A DNA stretch of 64,000 nt. Origin: Pseudomonas serboccidentalis (lineage in GTDB: Bacteria; Pseudomonadota; Gammaproteobacteria; Pseudomonadales; Pseudomonadaceae). A model generated the notes under the pieces. That model was not told the origin of the DNA, did not search any database, and was given only the letters and a program-made list of their open reading frames with translations. Shown here piece by piece: positions 18,081 to 28,923 of this stretch; the first letter of the stretch is position 1, and each line of letters opens with the position of its first letter. The position numbers and the translations under genes were made by a program. The stretch lies in the NCBI RefSeq assembly GCF_028830055.1, contig NZ_CP101655.1, positions 5,279,583-5,343,582 on the forward strand. The letters are read 5' to 3'.

Positions 18081-18204
18081 TCAAAAGATCGCAGCCTTCG
18101 GCAGCGCCTACAGGGATTGCTGTGTCAGCTATGTCGCCATGTTCTTGCTCTTGGTAGGAGCTGCCGCAGGCTGCGATCTTTTGATCTGCTTTAAGCGCCT
18201 ACAG
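18081..18204. repeat. Two degenerate REP units between aprF and prtA
   Basis: One right-hand arm with changes (GATCGCAGCCTTCGGCAGCG, 18081-18112) lies next to a second unit at 18152-18204 that has a full left arm (GGTAGGAGCTGCCGCAGGCT) but only a short right-arm remnant GCGCCTACAG. Neither forms the full palindrome seen elsewhere. Confidence 0.75.
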
Positions 18205-18215
18205 GAATTTTGGTG

Positions 18216-19583
18216 TTACCGGGGTTTCGGGCCTTGTCCAAAGGCCTCATCCACCCGGGCCAGATCCTGTTCGTTCAGGGTTCCCGCGTAGTAATGCAGC
18301 TTGGTCCAGGCCATCAAGTAGTCGTAGCGTGCCTGAGCCAGATCGCGGCGGGTGGTAAATAGTTGTTGTTCGGCGTTCAACGCATCCAGATTGGTTCGTT
18401 CACCGCCAAGAATGCTTTGCTTGGTCGACACCACCAGCGCTTCAGCCGAGGTCAGTGCCTTCTGATAAGCGCGCAGTTTGTTGACACCCGACAGGCAGGC
18501 ACTGAACTGCCGGCGCAGTTCGATCAGCGTTTCTCGGGTCTTGCCGTCGAGTTCGTATTCCGCCTGTTCCATGGTGCGGCTGGCCTGACGGGTCGAGGCC
18601 GACACCCCGCCCCCGGCATACAGCGGCACGCTGACTTCGAAACCGATGGTGTTGGTTTCATAGCGCTGGTTATAGGTGTTGCCGCTCTCGGATTCGTTCT
18701 GACGCATCGAGGCGTAGGCGTTGACCTTCGGCAGATGCCCGGCGCGGTTGCGCTCGACTTCGTACCGCGCCACTTCCACGGCCTGACGTTGCGACGCGAG
18801 GTTGGGGTTGTTGCTGATCGCCAGTTCATGCCAGGTGTCGTAGTTGGCCGGCATCAAGGCGAAGGTCTGGAAGTTCTGATCCAGCGGCGCCAGATCGCCG
18901 ATGTCCACCGCCGGCACGCCCACCAACGCCCCGAGTTCGCGCAGTGCGGCGTCTTGCTCGTTGCGCGCCTCGATTTCCTCGGCGGTCGCCAGCTCATAGC
19001 GCGACTCGGCTTCAAGGATGTCGGTGCGCGTGCCCTCGCCTTGCTTGAACATGTGCTCGTTCTGCTGGAACTGCTGCTCGTAGGCCTTCTTCTTGGCCTG
19101 AGCGATGTCGATCTGATCCTGGGCGAACAAGGCTTTGGTGTAGTTGTCCAGCACCCGGACCAGCAGTTCCTGGCTCTTGCCGCGAAACGCCTCGTCGGCG
19201 AACAGCGACTGTGCCACGCCTTTGCGATACGCCGCGTAGGCTTCGTAGTCGAGCAGCGGCTGCTGCACCGTCAGGGTCGAACCGTAACTGTTGTAGTTGC
19301 GGTCCTCGGTGCGGTTACGCGCACGCTCGTCCAGCGAGGTGGCTTTCGACGAGTTGCGGCCCTTGTTGTAGTTGTAGCCAACCCTGGGCAACAGCCCGGC
19401 GCGGCCGATGATGCGGTTTTCCAGGCCCGCGTCGCGTTCCTTGATCGCGCCGAGGAACACCGGGTCGTTGCGCAATGCCTGCTCGTAGATCTCGAATGGC
19501 CCCATGGCCGCCAGCGCGCTGTTTCCTGCGAGCAGCGCGAGCGCTGCTCCCAACATCGAAAGCTTATTCATACAGCCGAACAT
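18216..19583 (-). CDS. aprF: AprF, TolC-type outer-membrane exporter component
   Basis: The outer-membrane channel of the alkaline protease type I secretion system, a TolC-family protein of about 455 residues. A signal peptide (MNKLSMLGAALALLAGNSALA) is followed by two outer-membrane efflux protein repeats rich in coiled-coil helices (for example EQQFQQNEHMFKQGEGTRTD and QAEYELDGKTRETLIELRRQ). It lies two bases after aprE. Two starts are possible: the ATG at 19583, and the ATG at 19571, which gives a more usual signal peptide and has AAGGA about 11 bases upstream. It should form a trimer that joins AprE in the periplasm and serves AprA and both lipases. Confidence 0.93.
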   Translation of the reverse strand: MFGCMNKLSMLGAALALLAGNSALAAMGPFEIYEQALRNDPVFLGAIKERDAGLENRIIGRAGLLPRVGYNYNKGRNSSKATSLDERARNRTEDRNYNSYGSTLTVQQPLLDYEAYAAYRKGVAQSLFADEAFRGKSQELLVRVLDNYTKALFAQDQIDIAQAKKKAYEQQFQQNEHMFKQGEGTRTDILEAESRYELATAEEIEARNEQDAALRELGALVGVPAVDIGDLAPLDQNFQTFALMPANYDTWHELAISNNPNLASQRQAVEVARYEVERNRAGHLPKVNAYASMRQNESESGNTYNQRYETNTIGFEVSVPLYAGGGVSASTRQASRTMEQAEYELDGKTRETLIELRRQFSACLSGVNKLRAYQKALTSAEALVVSTKQSILGGERTNLDALNAEQQLFTTRRDLAQARYDYLMAWTKLHYYAGTLNEQDLARVDEAFGQGPKPR

Positions 19584-19585
19584 CC

Positions 19586-20935
19586 TTATTCTTCGGTCAA
19601 CGCAGAGCCGGCCCGATCGAGCAGCGGTTTGAACAGGTAGTTGAGCAGTGAACGTTCGCCCGTGCGCACGAACATCTCCGCCGGCATACCGGGCTTGATC
19701 ACCAGGCCGTGGAGTTTTTCCATCGCCTGATCACTGACGCTGCTGCGCAACACGTAGTACGGCACGCCGGTTTTTTCGTCGACCATCTGGTCGGCGGAAA
19801 TCAGGCTGACCTCACCCGGCACGCGCGGGGTCTTGCTCTGGTTGAACGCGGTAAAAAGGATGTCCACCGGCAAATGCGTACCGACCTTGTCGATCAGGTT
19901 GATCGGCAGGTGCCCTTCCACTTCCAGGGTGGTGCCTTGCGGAACGATCTCCAGCAGGGTTTCGCCCTGACGCACCACGGCGCCTTCGGTGTGCACGCCA
20001 AGGTTGACCGCCACACCGTCGGCGGTGGCGAGGATTTCGCTGTGCTGCAGGTCGAACCCGGCCGAAGTCAGTTGCTCGGACAGCGTCACGCTTTTGAGCT
20101 GTGCGTCGGCCAGTTGCGTGCGCACTTCTTTCTGATACTCCTCGCCATGCTGTTGCAGCTTCAGACGCGATTCGAGGATGCCCTGCTCCACGCGGCCGCT
20201 TTCACCGGTGTTCTCGGCCAGTTGCTGCTGCACTTGCGACAGCTGACGCTGGTATTCCATCAAGCGGTTGCGCGGGATGTAGCCGTTGTCCGCCAGCGGC
20301 TGCAGATTGCTCAGTTGCTGTTGCAGAGAGTCGGCCTGGGCATTGAGGTCGGTGCGCGCGCGACGCATGCCGGCCAATTGAGAAGTGGCACCTTCGATGC
20401 TCGCACGCAACCCGGCCTGCTCGCGGTAGAACGCTTCGCGGCGGCTGCTGAACAGTTGGCGCTGACCTTCAAGCACCAGCGCCAGGCGCGGATCCGGGTC
20501 GTTGCTCAGCTCGGCGGGAAAGGTGATCGCTTTGAGGTTGTCGCGCTCGGCCTGCCAGCGCGCGAGGCTGGCCCAGGCCATGCGGTACTGGGCTTGCAGC
20601 GATTGCACATCGGCGGCAACTTGCGTCTGGTCGAGGCGGAACAGCGGTTGGCCCTGTTTGACGATCTCGCCTTCGCGCACCAGGATCCGGCTGACCACGC
20701 CGCTGCTCATCGATTGCACGGCCTTGCGTTTGCCCGACACCACCACGGTGCCCTGCACCGGAATGCCCTGATCCAGTGGCGCCAGTGCGGCCCAGGTGAA
20801 GAAACTGCCGGCACCGACGAGGGCGAGAATCCAGCCCATGCGCGCGAAGAATTTCGCATCGCGCTCCGGGCGCTCGGTGATGTAGGCGTGTTCCATGTTC
20901 GCTTCGTTTTCAGTGTTCATGCTGGCGCTGCTCAT
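19586..20935 (-). CDS. aprE: AprE, HlyD-type membrane fusion protein
   Basis: The periplasmic adaptor of the type I exporter. One N-terminal membrane segment (about residues 33-52, WILALVGAGSFFTWAAL) anchors it in the inner membrane. It is followed by a barrel-sandwich segment (VQGTVVVSGKRKAVQSMSSG), long coiled coils (about 110-280) and a C-terminal beta-barrel region (GMPAEMFVRTGERSLLNYL), which is the HlyD-family signature. Length of 449 residues fits the family. Its start overlaps the aprD stop by four bases (ATGA) and its stop is two bases from aprF, so the three exporter genes are translationally coupled. Confidence 0.94.
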   Translation of the reverse strand: MSSASMNTENEANMEHAYITERPERDAKFFARMGWILALVGAGSFFTWAALAPLDQGIPVQGTVVVSGKRKAVQSMSSGVVSRILVREGEIVKQGQPLFRLDQTQVAADVQSLQAQYRMAWASLARWQAERDNLKAITFPAELSNDPDPRLALVLEGQRQLFSSRREAFYREQAGLRASIEGATSQLAGMRRARTDLNAQADSLQQQLSNLQPLADNGYIPRNRLMEYQRQLSQVQQQLAENTGESGRVEQGILESRLKLQQHGEEYQKEVRTQLADAQLKSVTLSEQLTSAGFDLQHSEILATADGVAVNLGVHTEGAVVRQGETLLEIVPQGTTLEVEGHLPINLIDKVGTHLPVDILFTAFNQSKTPRVPGEVSLISADQMVDEKTGVPYYVLRSSVSDQAMEKLHGLVIKPGMPAEMFVRTGERSLLNYLFKPLLDRAGSALTEE

Positions 20936-22707
20936 ACACCCGAATTCCTTGTCGTGGGCTGGTACTGCCGGCTCATGCTGAGCCCGCCCGGTGCCTGCGC
21001 AGATTTTTCCCGTTGTTGTTCCTGGGCGCCGGACAGCGCCTTGAGTACATCCTGACTGGCGCCAAACGCCTGCAAGCGGCCGTCATTGAGCACCAGCAAC
21101 TTGTCAGCCTGAGCCAATACCGAAGAACGATGCGTCACCAGCACCACCGTGGTGCCTTTGGCCTTGAGCTGGGCGATGGCACTGGCCAGCGCCGCTTCAC
21201 CGACGGTGTCGAGGTTGGAGTTCGGCTCATCAAGCACTACCAGGCTCGGGTCGCCATACATCGCGCGGGCCAGTGCCACGCGCTGCTTCTGACCGCCGGA
21301 CAGGCCACTGCCGTCCTCGCCCAATTGCGTGTCGTAGCCTTGCGGCAAGCGCAAGATCATCTCGTGCACGCCGGCCTGCTGCGCAGCGGCCACGACTTTT
21401 TCCGGGCTGGCCTCGCTGAAACGGGCGATGTTCTCGGCAATGCTGCCGCTGAACAGTTCGATGTCCTGCGGCAAATAACCAACGTACGGGCCGAGTTCGT
21501 CGCGGTTCCAGCGATGGATGTCGGCACCGTCCAGGCGCACCGTGCCACCGAGGGTCGGCCACACGCCGACCAGCACTCGGGCCAGGGTCGACTTGCCGGA
21601 ACCGGAGGCGCCAAGCACGCCCAGCACTTCGCCAGCGCCCAGATTGAAATTGATCATGTGCAAGGTCGCCGCGCGCTGACCAGGAGGGCCGGCACTGACT
21701 TGCTCGAAGGTGATCTGGCCTTTCGGCGCCGGCAGCGCCATGGCGTCGTCACTCGGCGGGAACGCCTGCAGCAGCGAGTCCAGACGACGGTAAGCAAGCT
21801 TCGCCCCGCTCCACTGTTTCCACACCGCGATCAACTGGTCGATCGGGCTCAGCACGCGGCCCATCAGGATCGAACCGGCGATCATCATGCCGGCAGTCAT
21901 GTCGCCCTTGATCACCAGCAAGGCACCGAGGCCCAGCACCAGCGATTGCAGGCACAGGCGCAGGGTTTTACTGATCGAGCTGATCACTGCGCCCGTGTCG
22001 CTGGCCTGGTTCTGCAGGCCGAGGAAACGCGAGTGCACGCCAAACCAGCGCTTGCGCAGCGCCCCGAGCATGCCCATGGCTTGAATGGTTTCGGCGTTTT
22101 GCAGGTGGCTGGTCGCCAGTTGGCTGGATTTCTGCGAGAAACCGGCGGCTTCGCCCAGCGGCGTCTTGGTCATGTATTCGTTGAGGCACGCCAGCGCAAT
22201 CAGCAGCAGCGCGCCGGCGGTGGCCAGCACACCGAGCCAGACATTGAACAGGTAGATAACGAACAGGTACACCGGGAACCACGGCGCATCGAAAAACGCG
22301 AACAGGGCCGGCCCGGTGACAAATTGACGAATGTGGGTCAGGTCGCCCAGCGATTGCCCGGCGTTGCCCTCGCCCTTGAACAGGTTGCGCTCGAACGCCG
22401 CCTGATACACCCGCAGGTTGAAGCGGCGCTCCAGTTGGCTGCCGATGCGGATCACGATGAAGCTGCGGATCACTTCCAGCATGCCGATGAACGCAAAGAA
22501 CCCGACGACCATCAACGACAGCATCGCCAACGTGGTTTCGTTCTGCGAAGACAGCACGCGGTCGTAGACCTGCAGCATATAAATGGAGGGCACCAGCATC
22601 AGCACGTTAATCAGTGCGGTGAAGCACCCGACGCTGATCAGAATGCTTTTATAGTCACCCAAAGCCTTGAATAAGGGAGCGGTGGCTGGGGCCTTCGCCA
22701 TCTTCAT
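20932..22707 (-). CDS. aprD: AprD, ABC transporter of the type I protease/lipase exporter
   Basis: The inner-membrane ATPase that drives secretion of AprA and the family I.3 lipases. The N-terminal half (to about residue 320) has the transmembrane domain of PrtD-type exporters. The nucleotide-binding domain holds Walker A GASGSGKST, signature GLSGGQKQR, Walker B VVLDEPNSNLD and the switch His in LVTHR. There is no C39 peptidase domain, as expected for exporters of RTX proteins that lack a leader. The start has AGGA 8 bases upstream. The aprD gene opens a tight aprDEF unit. About 200 bases without coding lie between it and inh. Confidence 0.95.
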   Translation of the reverse strand: MKMAKAPATAPLFKALGDYKSILISVGCFTALINVLMLVPSIYMLQVYDRVLSSQNETTLAMLSLMVVGFFAFIGMLEVIRSFIVIRIGSQLERRFNLRVYQAAFERNLFKGEGNAGQSLGDLTHIRQFVTGPALFAFFDAPWFPVYLFVIYLFNVWLGVLATAGALLLIALACLNEYMTKTPLGEAAGFSQKSSQLATSHLQNAETIQAMGMLGALRKRWFGVHSRFLGLQNQASDTGAVISSISKTLRLCLQSLVLGLGALLVIKGDMTAGMMIAGSILMGRVLSPIDQLIAVWKQWSGAKLAYRRLDSLLQAFPPSDDAMALPAPKGQITFEQVSAGPPGQRAATLHMINFNLGAGEVLGVLGASGSGKSTLARVLVGVWPTLGGTVRLDGADIHRWNRDELGPYVGYLPQDIELFSGSIAENIARFSEASPEKVVAAAQQAGVHEMILRLPQGYDTQLGEDGSGLSGGQKQRVALARAMYGDPSLVVLDEPNSNLDTVGEAALASAIAQLKAKGTTVVLVTHRSSVLAQADKLLVLNDGRLQAFGASQDVLKALSGAQEQQREKSAQAPGGLSMSRQYQPTTRNSGV

Positions 22708-22909
22708 TGATTATTCCTGAAATGTTTCCCCGCCACTGTTCGGCGAGACGCTTCTATTAATTATCCGTGCACTGGCCGGCGTATCTCTTGCAACTATTCA
22801 CTGACACTTCAACAACAACTTCGGTTATTCAACCGGCTATTCGCTGTATTGCCGTGACGCTTATAACTGCAACGTCGAGCCTTATATTCAATGCCAGTCG
22901 TTGTGATCT

Positions 22910-23338
22910 TCACGGCTGTGGCGCATTGCGCTTGAGCGTAATCACCAGACCCGACTTCAAAGTACTCAGATAAAGCCCATCACGTTGTCGGCTGAAAAAC
23001 TGGATTCTTGAACCTTCCTTGCCGGTAATCGACAGGCCGTCCGGGTCGGGAAACCAGCCGATCGGCATTTGCTCAAGCCATGCCCCCAGGCAATCGGCGC
23101 CCTTGCCCAGTGTCTGGTTGGGTTCCAGATCGATCAGGCAGGTGTTCGAGGGTTTGTCCTGCAATGCCTGCGCCTCTGAGGCGTCATCGGGCGCCGTCAG
23201 AATGGCTTGCCACTGCCCGGCGAAAACCGATGGATCTTCAAGTCTGAGGCTGCTTGCCATGGTTGTTTCTCCAGAAATCATGATGAACGCCGCTGAAAGC
23301 CACGCCATTGCCTTGTAGGTAAAAGCTTTACAGATCAT
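22910..23338 (-). CDS. inh: Inh/AprI periplasmic inhibitor of alkaline protease
   Basis: A small periplasmic inhibitor that binds serralysin-type proteases and shields the cell from any prematurely active AprA. The product, from the ATG at 23338, has a signal peptide (KAFTYKAMAWLSAAFIM, cleavage near TTMAS) followed by a mature domain starting SSLRLEDPSVFAGQW. In this family the mature N-terminus inserts into the protease active site. Two Cys (NTCLIDL and ADCLGAW) would form the conserved disulfide, and the protein ends in the lipocalin-like strand LVITLKR. Position directly behind aprA is the standard arrangement. Confidence 0.92.
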   Translation of the reverse strand: MICKAFTYKAMAWLSAAFIMISGETTMASSLRLEDPSVFAGQWQAILTAPDDASEAQALQDKPSNTCLIDLEPNQTLGKGADCLGAWLEQMPIGWFPDPDGLSITGKEGSRIQFFSRQRDGLYLSTLKSGLVITLKRNAPQP

Positions 23339-23396
23339 GAGAAAACTCGCTCCGGCCCGTAGCCTTGCCCAGTGCTCAAATGGATGCAAGCAAAGA

Positions 23397-23419
23397 AAGC
23401 GGCGCATCACGCGCCGCTT
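23397..23419 (-). terminator. Hairpin between aprA and inh
   Basis: AAGCGGCGC and GCGCCGCTT pair around a 5-base loop, followed on the minus strand by TCTTTG. It lies 11 bases after the aprA stop, and probably acts as a partial terminator or mRNA stabiliser, giving more aprA than exporter transcript. Confidence 0.75.
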
Positions 23420-23430
23420 CCCGTTTCACA

Positions 23431-24894
23431 TCACGCCACGATGTCGCTGGTCGCTGCCTGGCCAACGGTGCTGACCTGGAAGTCCGCCACACCGTGTCCG
23501 GAGAAGTCCACCGACAACAGACTGTTGCCGCCCGACGAAGTCAGGATCGCGTCGCCGGCTGCACCGGTGAAGTTGCTGACGAAGTGCAGGCCTGCACCGT
23601 TGGTGATGGCGCTCAGGTCGATTTTGTCCAGACCGCTGACGAAATCGAGGATCTGATCGATCGCACCCGGCTTGGAGTCGGAACTGGCCGCGAACACAAA
23701 CGTGTCCGAACCTGAGCCGCCCCACAGTTTGTCCCCGCCACCGGCGCCGTAGATGATGTCGTTGCCAGCACCGCCCTTCAGCTCGTTGGACACACTGTTG
23801 CCGATCAGCAGGTCGTTGCCCGAACCGCCGATGGCGTTCTCGATGGTGACGCCCTTGGCAATGGATACGTTGCCGATCATGCCGCCAACATCGGAGAACG
23901 AAGCTTCATTGAGGTTGATCTTCTGGTTCTGAGTGAAACCCGAGAAATCCAGAGTATCCTTGCCGCCCGCATCCCACACCGAGAACACCAGCTTGTCGCT
24001 CGACGACGAGGCGCTGAGGAAATCGCGACCGGCGTTGGAGTTGAAGCCGTAGGTGGTGTCACCGGTACGAGTGTTCAGGTTGGCACCGTAAAGCTTCTGG
24101 ATCGCCGCGATGTCGTCCATCAGCGGGCCGGAGGCATAGGCTTCCACACCGCCCTTGCTGAAGTTCTGGGCGGTGTTGCTTTCACTCCAGTAACTCATGA
24201 GGCTGTAACCACGGGTGTCTTGCCCGTAGGAAGCATCGTTATAGGTCGGGTTGCCTTCGCCGGCGTTGTAGTCGCCAGGGTGAGACAGGCCCAGGGTGTG
24301 ACCGATTTCGTGCGTCAGGGTTTGACGCCCGTAATTGTTCAGCCCCGGGGTTTTGTTGACGTCATAGCCACTGCCGGTCAGGTACCAGGACTGACCGTCA
24401 TAGCCTGGCTCGGTGCCTGGCAGGAAGGCAAACGCCGCCGCGCCTTCCTGACCGCCGCTGTAGTTACCGAAGGTCATGTGACCATCGCCACCACGGGCAG
24501 CTTCGGTGAACGTCACGTTGGCGACATCAGCCCAGGATTGCATGGCGAGCACCGCCTGGGTTTTCTGCAGGGCGCTGAACTGACTGAAACCGGTGACACC
24601 CAGGCCGCTGAAGTTGGCGGTTTTGGCGGTCAGAAAGGTATAGGTCAGTTCGATCTTGCCGCTGTTGTCCAGATCGTGCCAGGAAGCACCATCCCGCAGC
24701 AGTTGAGTGGCGGCTTGATCCACCGAGAAGGAGGGTTTGCCATTGACCGTGAGGTTGCCACCACGGTCGTACTGGTGGCTGAAGCTATTGATCTGGTTCC
24801 AGGCGGAGCTGGTTGCCGCCAAGGGTTGCACTGCGCCTACCGGCACGAATGCCTGTTCGGCGGTATCAATAGCGTTAGCTTTTACTTTCGACAT
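23431..24894 (-). CDS. aprA: AprA/AprX, serralysin-family alkaline metalloprotease
   Basis: An extracellular zinc endopeptidase of family M10B (487 aa). Zinc is bound by [11 protein letters not shown] (residues 195-205) and the Met-turn is seen in SLMSYWSE. Calcium-binding RTX repeats ([26 protein letters not shown]) lie in the C-terminal half, and the last residues SDIVA match the C-terminal export signal of proteins that use AprDEF. A short N-terminal propeptide precedes the catalytic domain. The ATG at 24894 has AAGGAAG upstream; an upstream extension of 36 codons in the same frame lacks support. First gene of the locus; in P. fluorescens the enzyme (AprX) spoils milk. Confidence 0.96.
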   Translation of the reverse strand: MSKVKANAIDTAEQAFVPVGAVQPLAATSSAWNQINSFSHQYDRGGNLTVNGKPSFSVDQAATQLLRDGASWHDLDNSGKIELTYTFLTAKTANFSGLGVTGFSQFSALQKTQAVLAMQSWADVANVTFTEAARGGDGHMTFGNYSGGQEGAAAFAFLPGTEPGYDGQSWYLTGSGYDVNKTPGLNNYGRQTLTHEIGHTLGLSHPGDYNAGEGNPTYNDASYGQDTRGYSLMSYWSESNTAQNFSKGGVEAYASGPLMDDIAAIQKLYGANLNTRTGDTTYGFNSNAGRDFLSASSSSDKLVFSVWDAGGKDTLDFSGFTQNQKINLNEASFSDVGGMIGNVSIAKGVTIENAIGGSGNDLLIGNSVSNELKGGAGNDIIYGAGGGDKLWGGSGSDTFVFAASSDSKPGAIDQILDFVSGLDKIDLSAITNGAGLHFVSNFTGAAGDAILTSSGGNSLLSVDFSGHGVADFQVSTVGQAATSDIVA

Positions 24895-25307
24895 AAACAC
24901 ACTTCCTTGTTTAGCAATGGAACAGTTTTTGTCAGATAGCGACAATCCCTGGCGAGATCGTCCTATCACTCGCCCAATGAAGGCATCAGAAACCTGACAC
25001 AATTTGAAATCTGTCGTCTAGCGTTTTTTTGAGATCAAATTGAACTGTTCCGGCAAGTGCCCGTAAACAATGACTGCGCGCTGGAGAGAATGTTTTGAAG
25101 TGGTTGTTTCTGCCGATTTGCCTGAGGATTTTCTATTTAATTATTAAATATCGGTAAGTTGTTTTTTGTTACGTATGTCTCACTTTGGTGCATACCCGGC
25201 ATGAGGGTTTTAACATTGATATCAGATACCGTCCCCATGATATTCTTTGAATGCAAGACCCTCGTTTTTTGCCGGGTATGGATTGAAACGCTTTTGGATG
25301 GGACAGA
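24895..25307. other. aprA upstream region without genes
   Basis: About 410 bases that become AT-rich around 25120-25170 and must hold the aprA promoter. No clear -35/-10 pair or known operator could be assigned by eye, and the short frames in it do not look coding. Confidence 0.6.
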
Positions 25308-25766
25308 TCAGAACTTGCGAACGTCAAAGACAACGTTAACGCTAAAGCTGTCAACGCCGACTGTCTTCGTTGTGAAAACCAGCTTGCCGTTAATGTCATT
25401 GTTGGGATGATGCTCCAGTATGACGTGCCCCGAGCTGGCCTCGAACTCGCAATCTGGTTCACCAGCACCGAAAGTTTTCAGAGTGAGGTAGACGATCTGC
25501 GGGTCTTTAACATCGTACGTTCCAGAGGGCTGTGATTTGTCCTTGAAACTGAGCCCTATCAATAAACTCCTGCCAGATCCCCCCGGCTCAGGCATGGTGC
25601 CGTGAAACCGCAGCGCTCCGTTCAGTTCATCACGCCAGATCCAGTCGGATTTAAAATTGATCTCATGCTGGTTGGAGAGATTGATCACCTTCCCTTTGAT
25701 TTCACCTTCTGCTACAGCTTTTTCACCAATGTGATGCTTTTCACGAAATTGCTCGGAACTGGACAT
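25308..25766 (-). CDS. Unknown protein upstream of the apr locus (152 aa)
   Basis: I do not recognise this family. The product begins MSSSEQFREKHHIGEKA, has no signal peptide, and reads as a beta-rich soluble domain (DWIWRDELNGALRFHGTM, QIVYLTLKTFGAGEPDC, ending FSVNVVFDVRKF). The ATG at 25766 has AGGAGA 6 bases upstream and is preferred over a longer frame starting at 25814. It reads toward aprA, about 410 bases away, so it is probably a separate unit. No RTX motif is present and I see no export signal, so I cannot link it to secretion. Moderately lower GC than its neighbours. Confidence 0.65.
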   Translation of the reverse strand: MSSSEQFREKHHIGEKAVAEGEIKGKVINLSNQHEINFKSDWIWRDELNGALRFHGTMPEPGGSGRSLLIGLSFKDKSQPSGTYDVKDPQIVYLTLKTFGAGEPDCEFEASSGHVILEHHPNNDINGKLVFTTKTVGVDSFSVNVVFDVRKF

Positions 25767-25947
25767 GACTGTCTCCTGGGTGCGCGAAGGATCGACGACC
25801 CTTCTGCCCGCCATTGAACAGCAAAAGCATGGAGTTGAAACCTGTCAGATATGACAGGTATAAGCCACAAGCACTTATCGCTTTTTTTTATAAACCTTGC
25901 CTTGAGGAGCATCGTGAATATTGACGATGCCCCACCCGAGGAACGCC

Positions 25948-27072
<1,125 letters not shown>

Positions 27073-27088
27073 TCAAAGGATCAAAGCG

Positions 27089-27433
27089 TCAGAAAATCAG
27101 GACGTAGGTCTTGCGCACGGTCTCCTGGATATCCCAAATACCGAGCGTGTTGGCCGGCAACATCAGTGCGTCGCCACCTTGTATGTGCAGGGTTGCGCCG
27201 CCGTCGTCCGGGGTGAACGTGCAACGACCGGAGATGAAGTGGCAGAACTCCTGAGCGGTGATCTGCCGGCGCCAGCGCCCCGGGGTGCATTCCCAGACGC
27301 CGGTTTCGACGCCGTCGTCGCGCTCGACACTGGTGATCGAGGCAATGGCGACCGGCTCACCGAGTGGCACGGCGACCGGACTGGACTCGTCGAGTTGCAG
27401 GGTGGCGGTGTTTTTGAACTGCGTAATGCTCAT
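27089..27433 (-). CDS. Small cupin protein (cupin_3 type)
   Basis: A 114-residue single-domain cupin of the DUF861/cupin_3 type: GVWECTPGRWRRQI, then EFCHFISGRCTFTPDDGG and GDALMLPANTLGIWDI form the two cupin motifs. The activity is unknown; related proteins sit beside amine oxidase and polyamine genes. The start at ATG 27433 gives a full cupin barrel, while the long upstream frame is a shadow of the oxidoreductase. It lies between the binding-protein gene (55-base gap) and the flavin oxidase (31-base gap) on the same strand, so the three are probably co-transcribed. Confidence 0.85.
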   Translation of the reverse strand: MSITQFKNTATLQLDESSPVAVPLGEPVAIASITSVERDDGVETGVWECTPGRWRRQITAQEFCHFISGRCTFTPDDGGATLHIQGGDALMLPANTLGIWDIQETVRKTYVLIF

Positions 27434-27464
27434 GGCGGGACCTGTCTTTTGAAGAAAACGGCGG

Positions 27465-28871
27465 TTAGTGCATGAAACCTTCCATGAAGCCCGCCACCTG
27501 ACTGGCGAGCTTGCGCCGCCACGGTGCGGTAGCAGGGTTGGCGAGGGTCTGGTCTTCGTGGACGAAGCTTTTGATGATCGCGTTGTAGCCAAGCCAACGG
27601 CACGGCTCCGGCTCCCAGGCGCGCAAGGCATGAATCCCGCCATCCGGCAGCACCCACGGCTGGTGTACCAGTTCGGTATCGCGCTCCAGAATCAGATCGG
27701 CCAGAGTGCGACCGCCGAGGTTGCTGGCACCGACGCCCTCCCCGCCGTAACCACCGGACAGCGCAATGCCATTGGCGCGATCGCAGAGCATGTGTGGCTT
27801 GAAATGCCGGGACATGCCGAGGTTGCCACCCCAGGCGTGGGTGATCTGCACGTTTTTCAACGGCGGGAACAGTTCGCCAAACAGATAGCGGCGCAGTTCG
27901 ACTTCATCGCGGGTCAGATCGAAGTTGTGGCGCAGCTTGCCGGCGAACTGATAACCGCCGCGAGCACCGAAAATCAGACGGTTGTCAGCACTGCGCTGGC
28001 CATAGGTGACCTGACGGCTGAACTCGCTGAACGCCTGGCCACGGTTGAGGCCGATTTCATTCCAGGTCGCTGCAGATAACGGCTCGGTGGCGACAATCAG
28101 GCTTTGCACCGGCAACTGATAGCGGCCCAGCGGTGGCAATGTGACCGAATAGCCTTCGACGGCCGGCACGATCCAGCGACTGCGCACGCTGGCCTTGGCG
28201 GTGCGCAAGCTGCCGGACTGCCAGTGGGTGACCGGGCTGTTCTCATAAATCTTCACGCCCATGTTCTGCACGGTGCGCGCCAGGCCACGCACCAGCTTCG
28301 CCGGGTGAATGGTCGCGACGTGCGGCGCATAGATACCGCCATAGGGCTTGGCGACGCGAATCTGTTGCGCCAGCTGCTCCGGGCTCAACCAGCGGTAATC
28401 GTTGTCGGTCAGGCCTTGGGCATGCAGTTTGGCGAGGTATTCGCGCAGGCTGGCTTCCTGCTCCGGGTAGCGGGCGGCGCAATACAGCACTCCGCCTTTG
28501 CGGTAATCGCAGTCGATACCCTCACGTTCGAGGACAATTTCCACTTCATCCGGGATGCTGTGCAGCAGATCAAACGAAGCGCGGCGCTGTTGCGGCGACA
28601 GGCCGGCAAGCAGTCGATCCTCGCCCAGCAGGTTGCCCATCAGCCAGCCGCCATTGCGTCCGGACGCACCGAAACCGGCGGTTTGCGCCTCGACAATGGC
28701 AATGTCGAGGCCCGGCGCGAGTTTTTTCAGATAGTACGCGGTCCACAGCCCGGTATAACCGGCACCGATGATCGCTACGTCGACATCCAGATCCCGTTCA
28801 AGCGCCGGCCGCGCGATCAGCGGCTCATCGAGTTGATCCATCCACAAACTGATAGTGCGCCACGCCGGCAT
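27465..28871 (-). CDS. FAD-dependent amine oxidoreductase (PuuB/OrdL-like)
   Basis: A flavoprotein of the DAO family (468 aa). The N-terminal dinucleotide fold is VDVAIIGAGYTGLWTAYYL, followed by the FAD contact GFGASGRNGGWLMGN and a C-terminal substrate and FAD region (YGGEGVGASNLGGRTLADL). Sequence pattern and neighbourhood resemble gamma-glutamylputrescine oxidases and related amine oxidases, which release an aldehyde, ammonia and peroxide. The exact substrate cannot be read from sequence. The start at the ATG of MPAWRTISLW has GGAG 6 bases upstream. It heads a probable three-gene unit with the cupin and the periplasmic polyamine-binding protein. Confidence 0.87.
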   Translation of the reverse strand: MPAWRTISLWMDQLDEPLIARPALERDLDVDVAIIGAGYTGLWTAYYLKKLAPGLDIAIVEAQTAGFGASGRNGGWLMGNLLGEDRLLAGLSPQQRRASFDLLHSIPDEVEIVLEREGIDCDYRKGGVLYCAARYPEQEASLREYLAKLHAQGLTDNDYRWLSPEQLAQQIRVAKPYGGIYAPHVATIHPAKLVRGLARTVQNMGVKIYENSPVTHWQSGSLRTAKASVRSRWIVPAVEGYSVTLPPLGRYQLPVQSLIVATEPLSAATWNEIGLNRGQAFSEFSRQVTYGQRSADNRLIFGARGGYQFAGKLRHNFDLTRDEVELRRYLFGELFPPLKNVQITHAWGGNLGMSRHFKPHMLCDRANGIALSGGYGGEGVGASNLGGRTLADLILERDTELVHQPWVLPDGGIHALRAWEPEPCRWLGYNAIIKSFVHEDQTLANPATAPWRRKLASQVAGFMEGFMH

Positions 28872-28923
28872 GCAAGACTCCGCCACTGAAAACCTTCGAT
28901 GGCGTCGATCCTAGTGCGTGACT

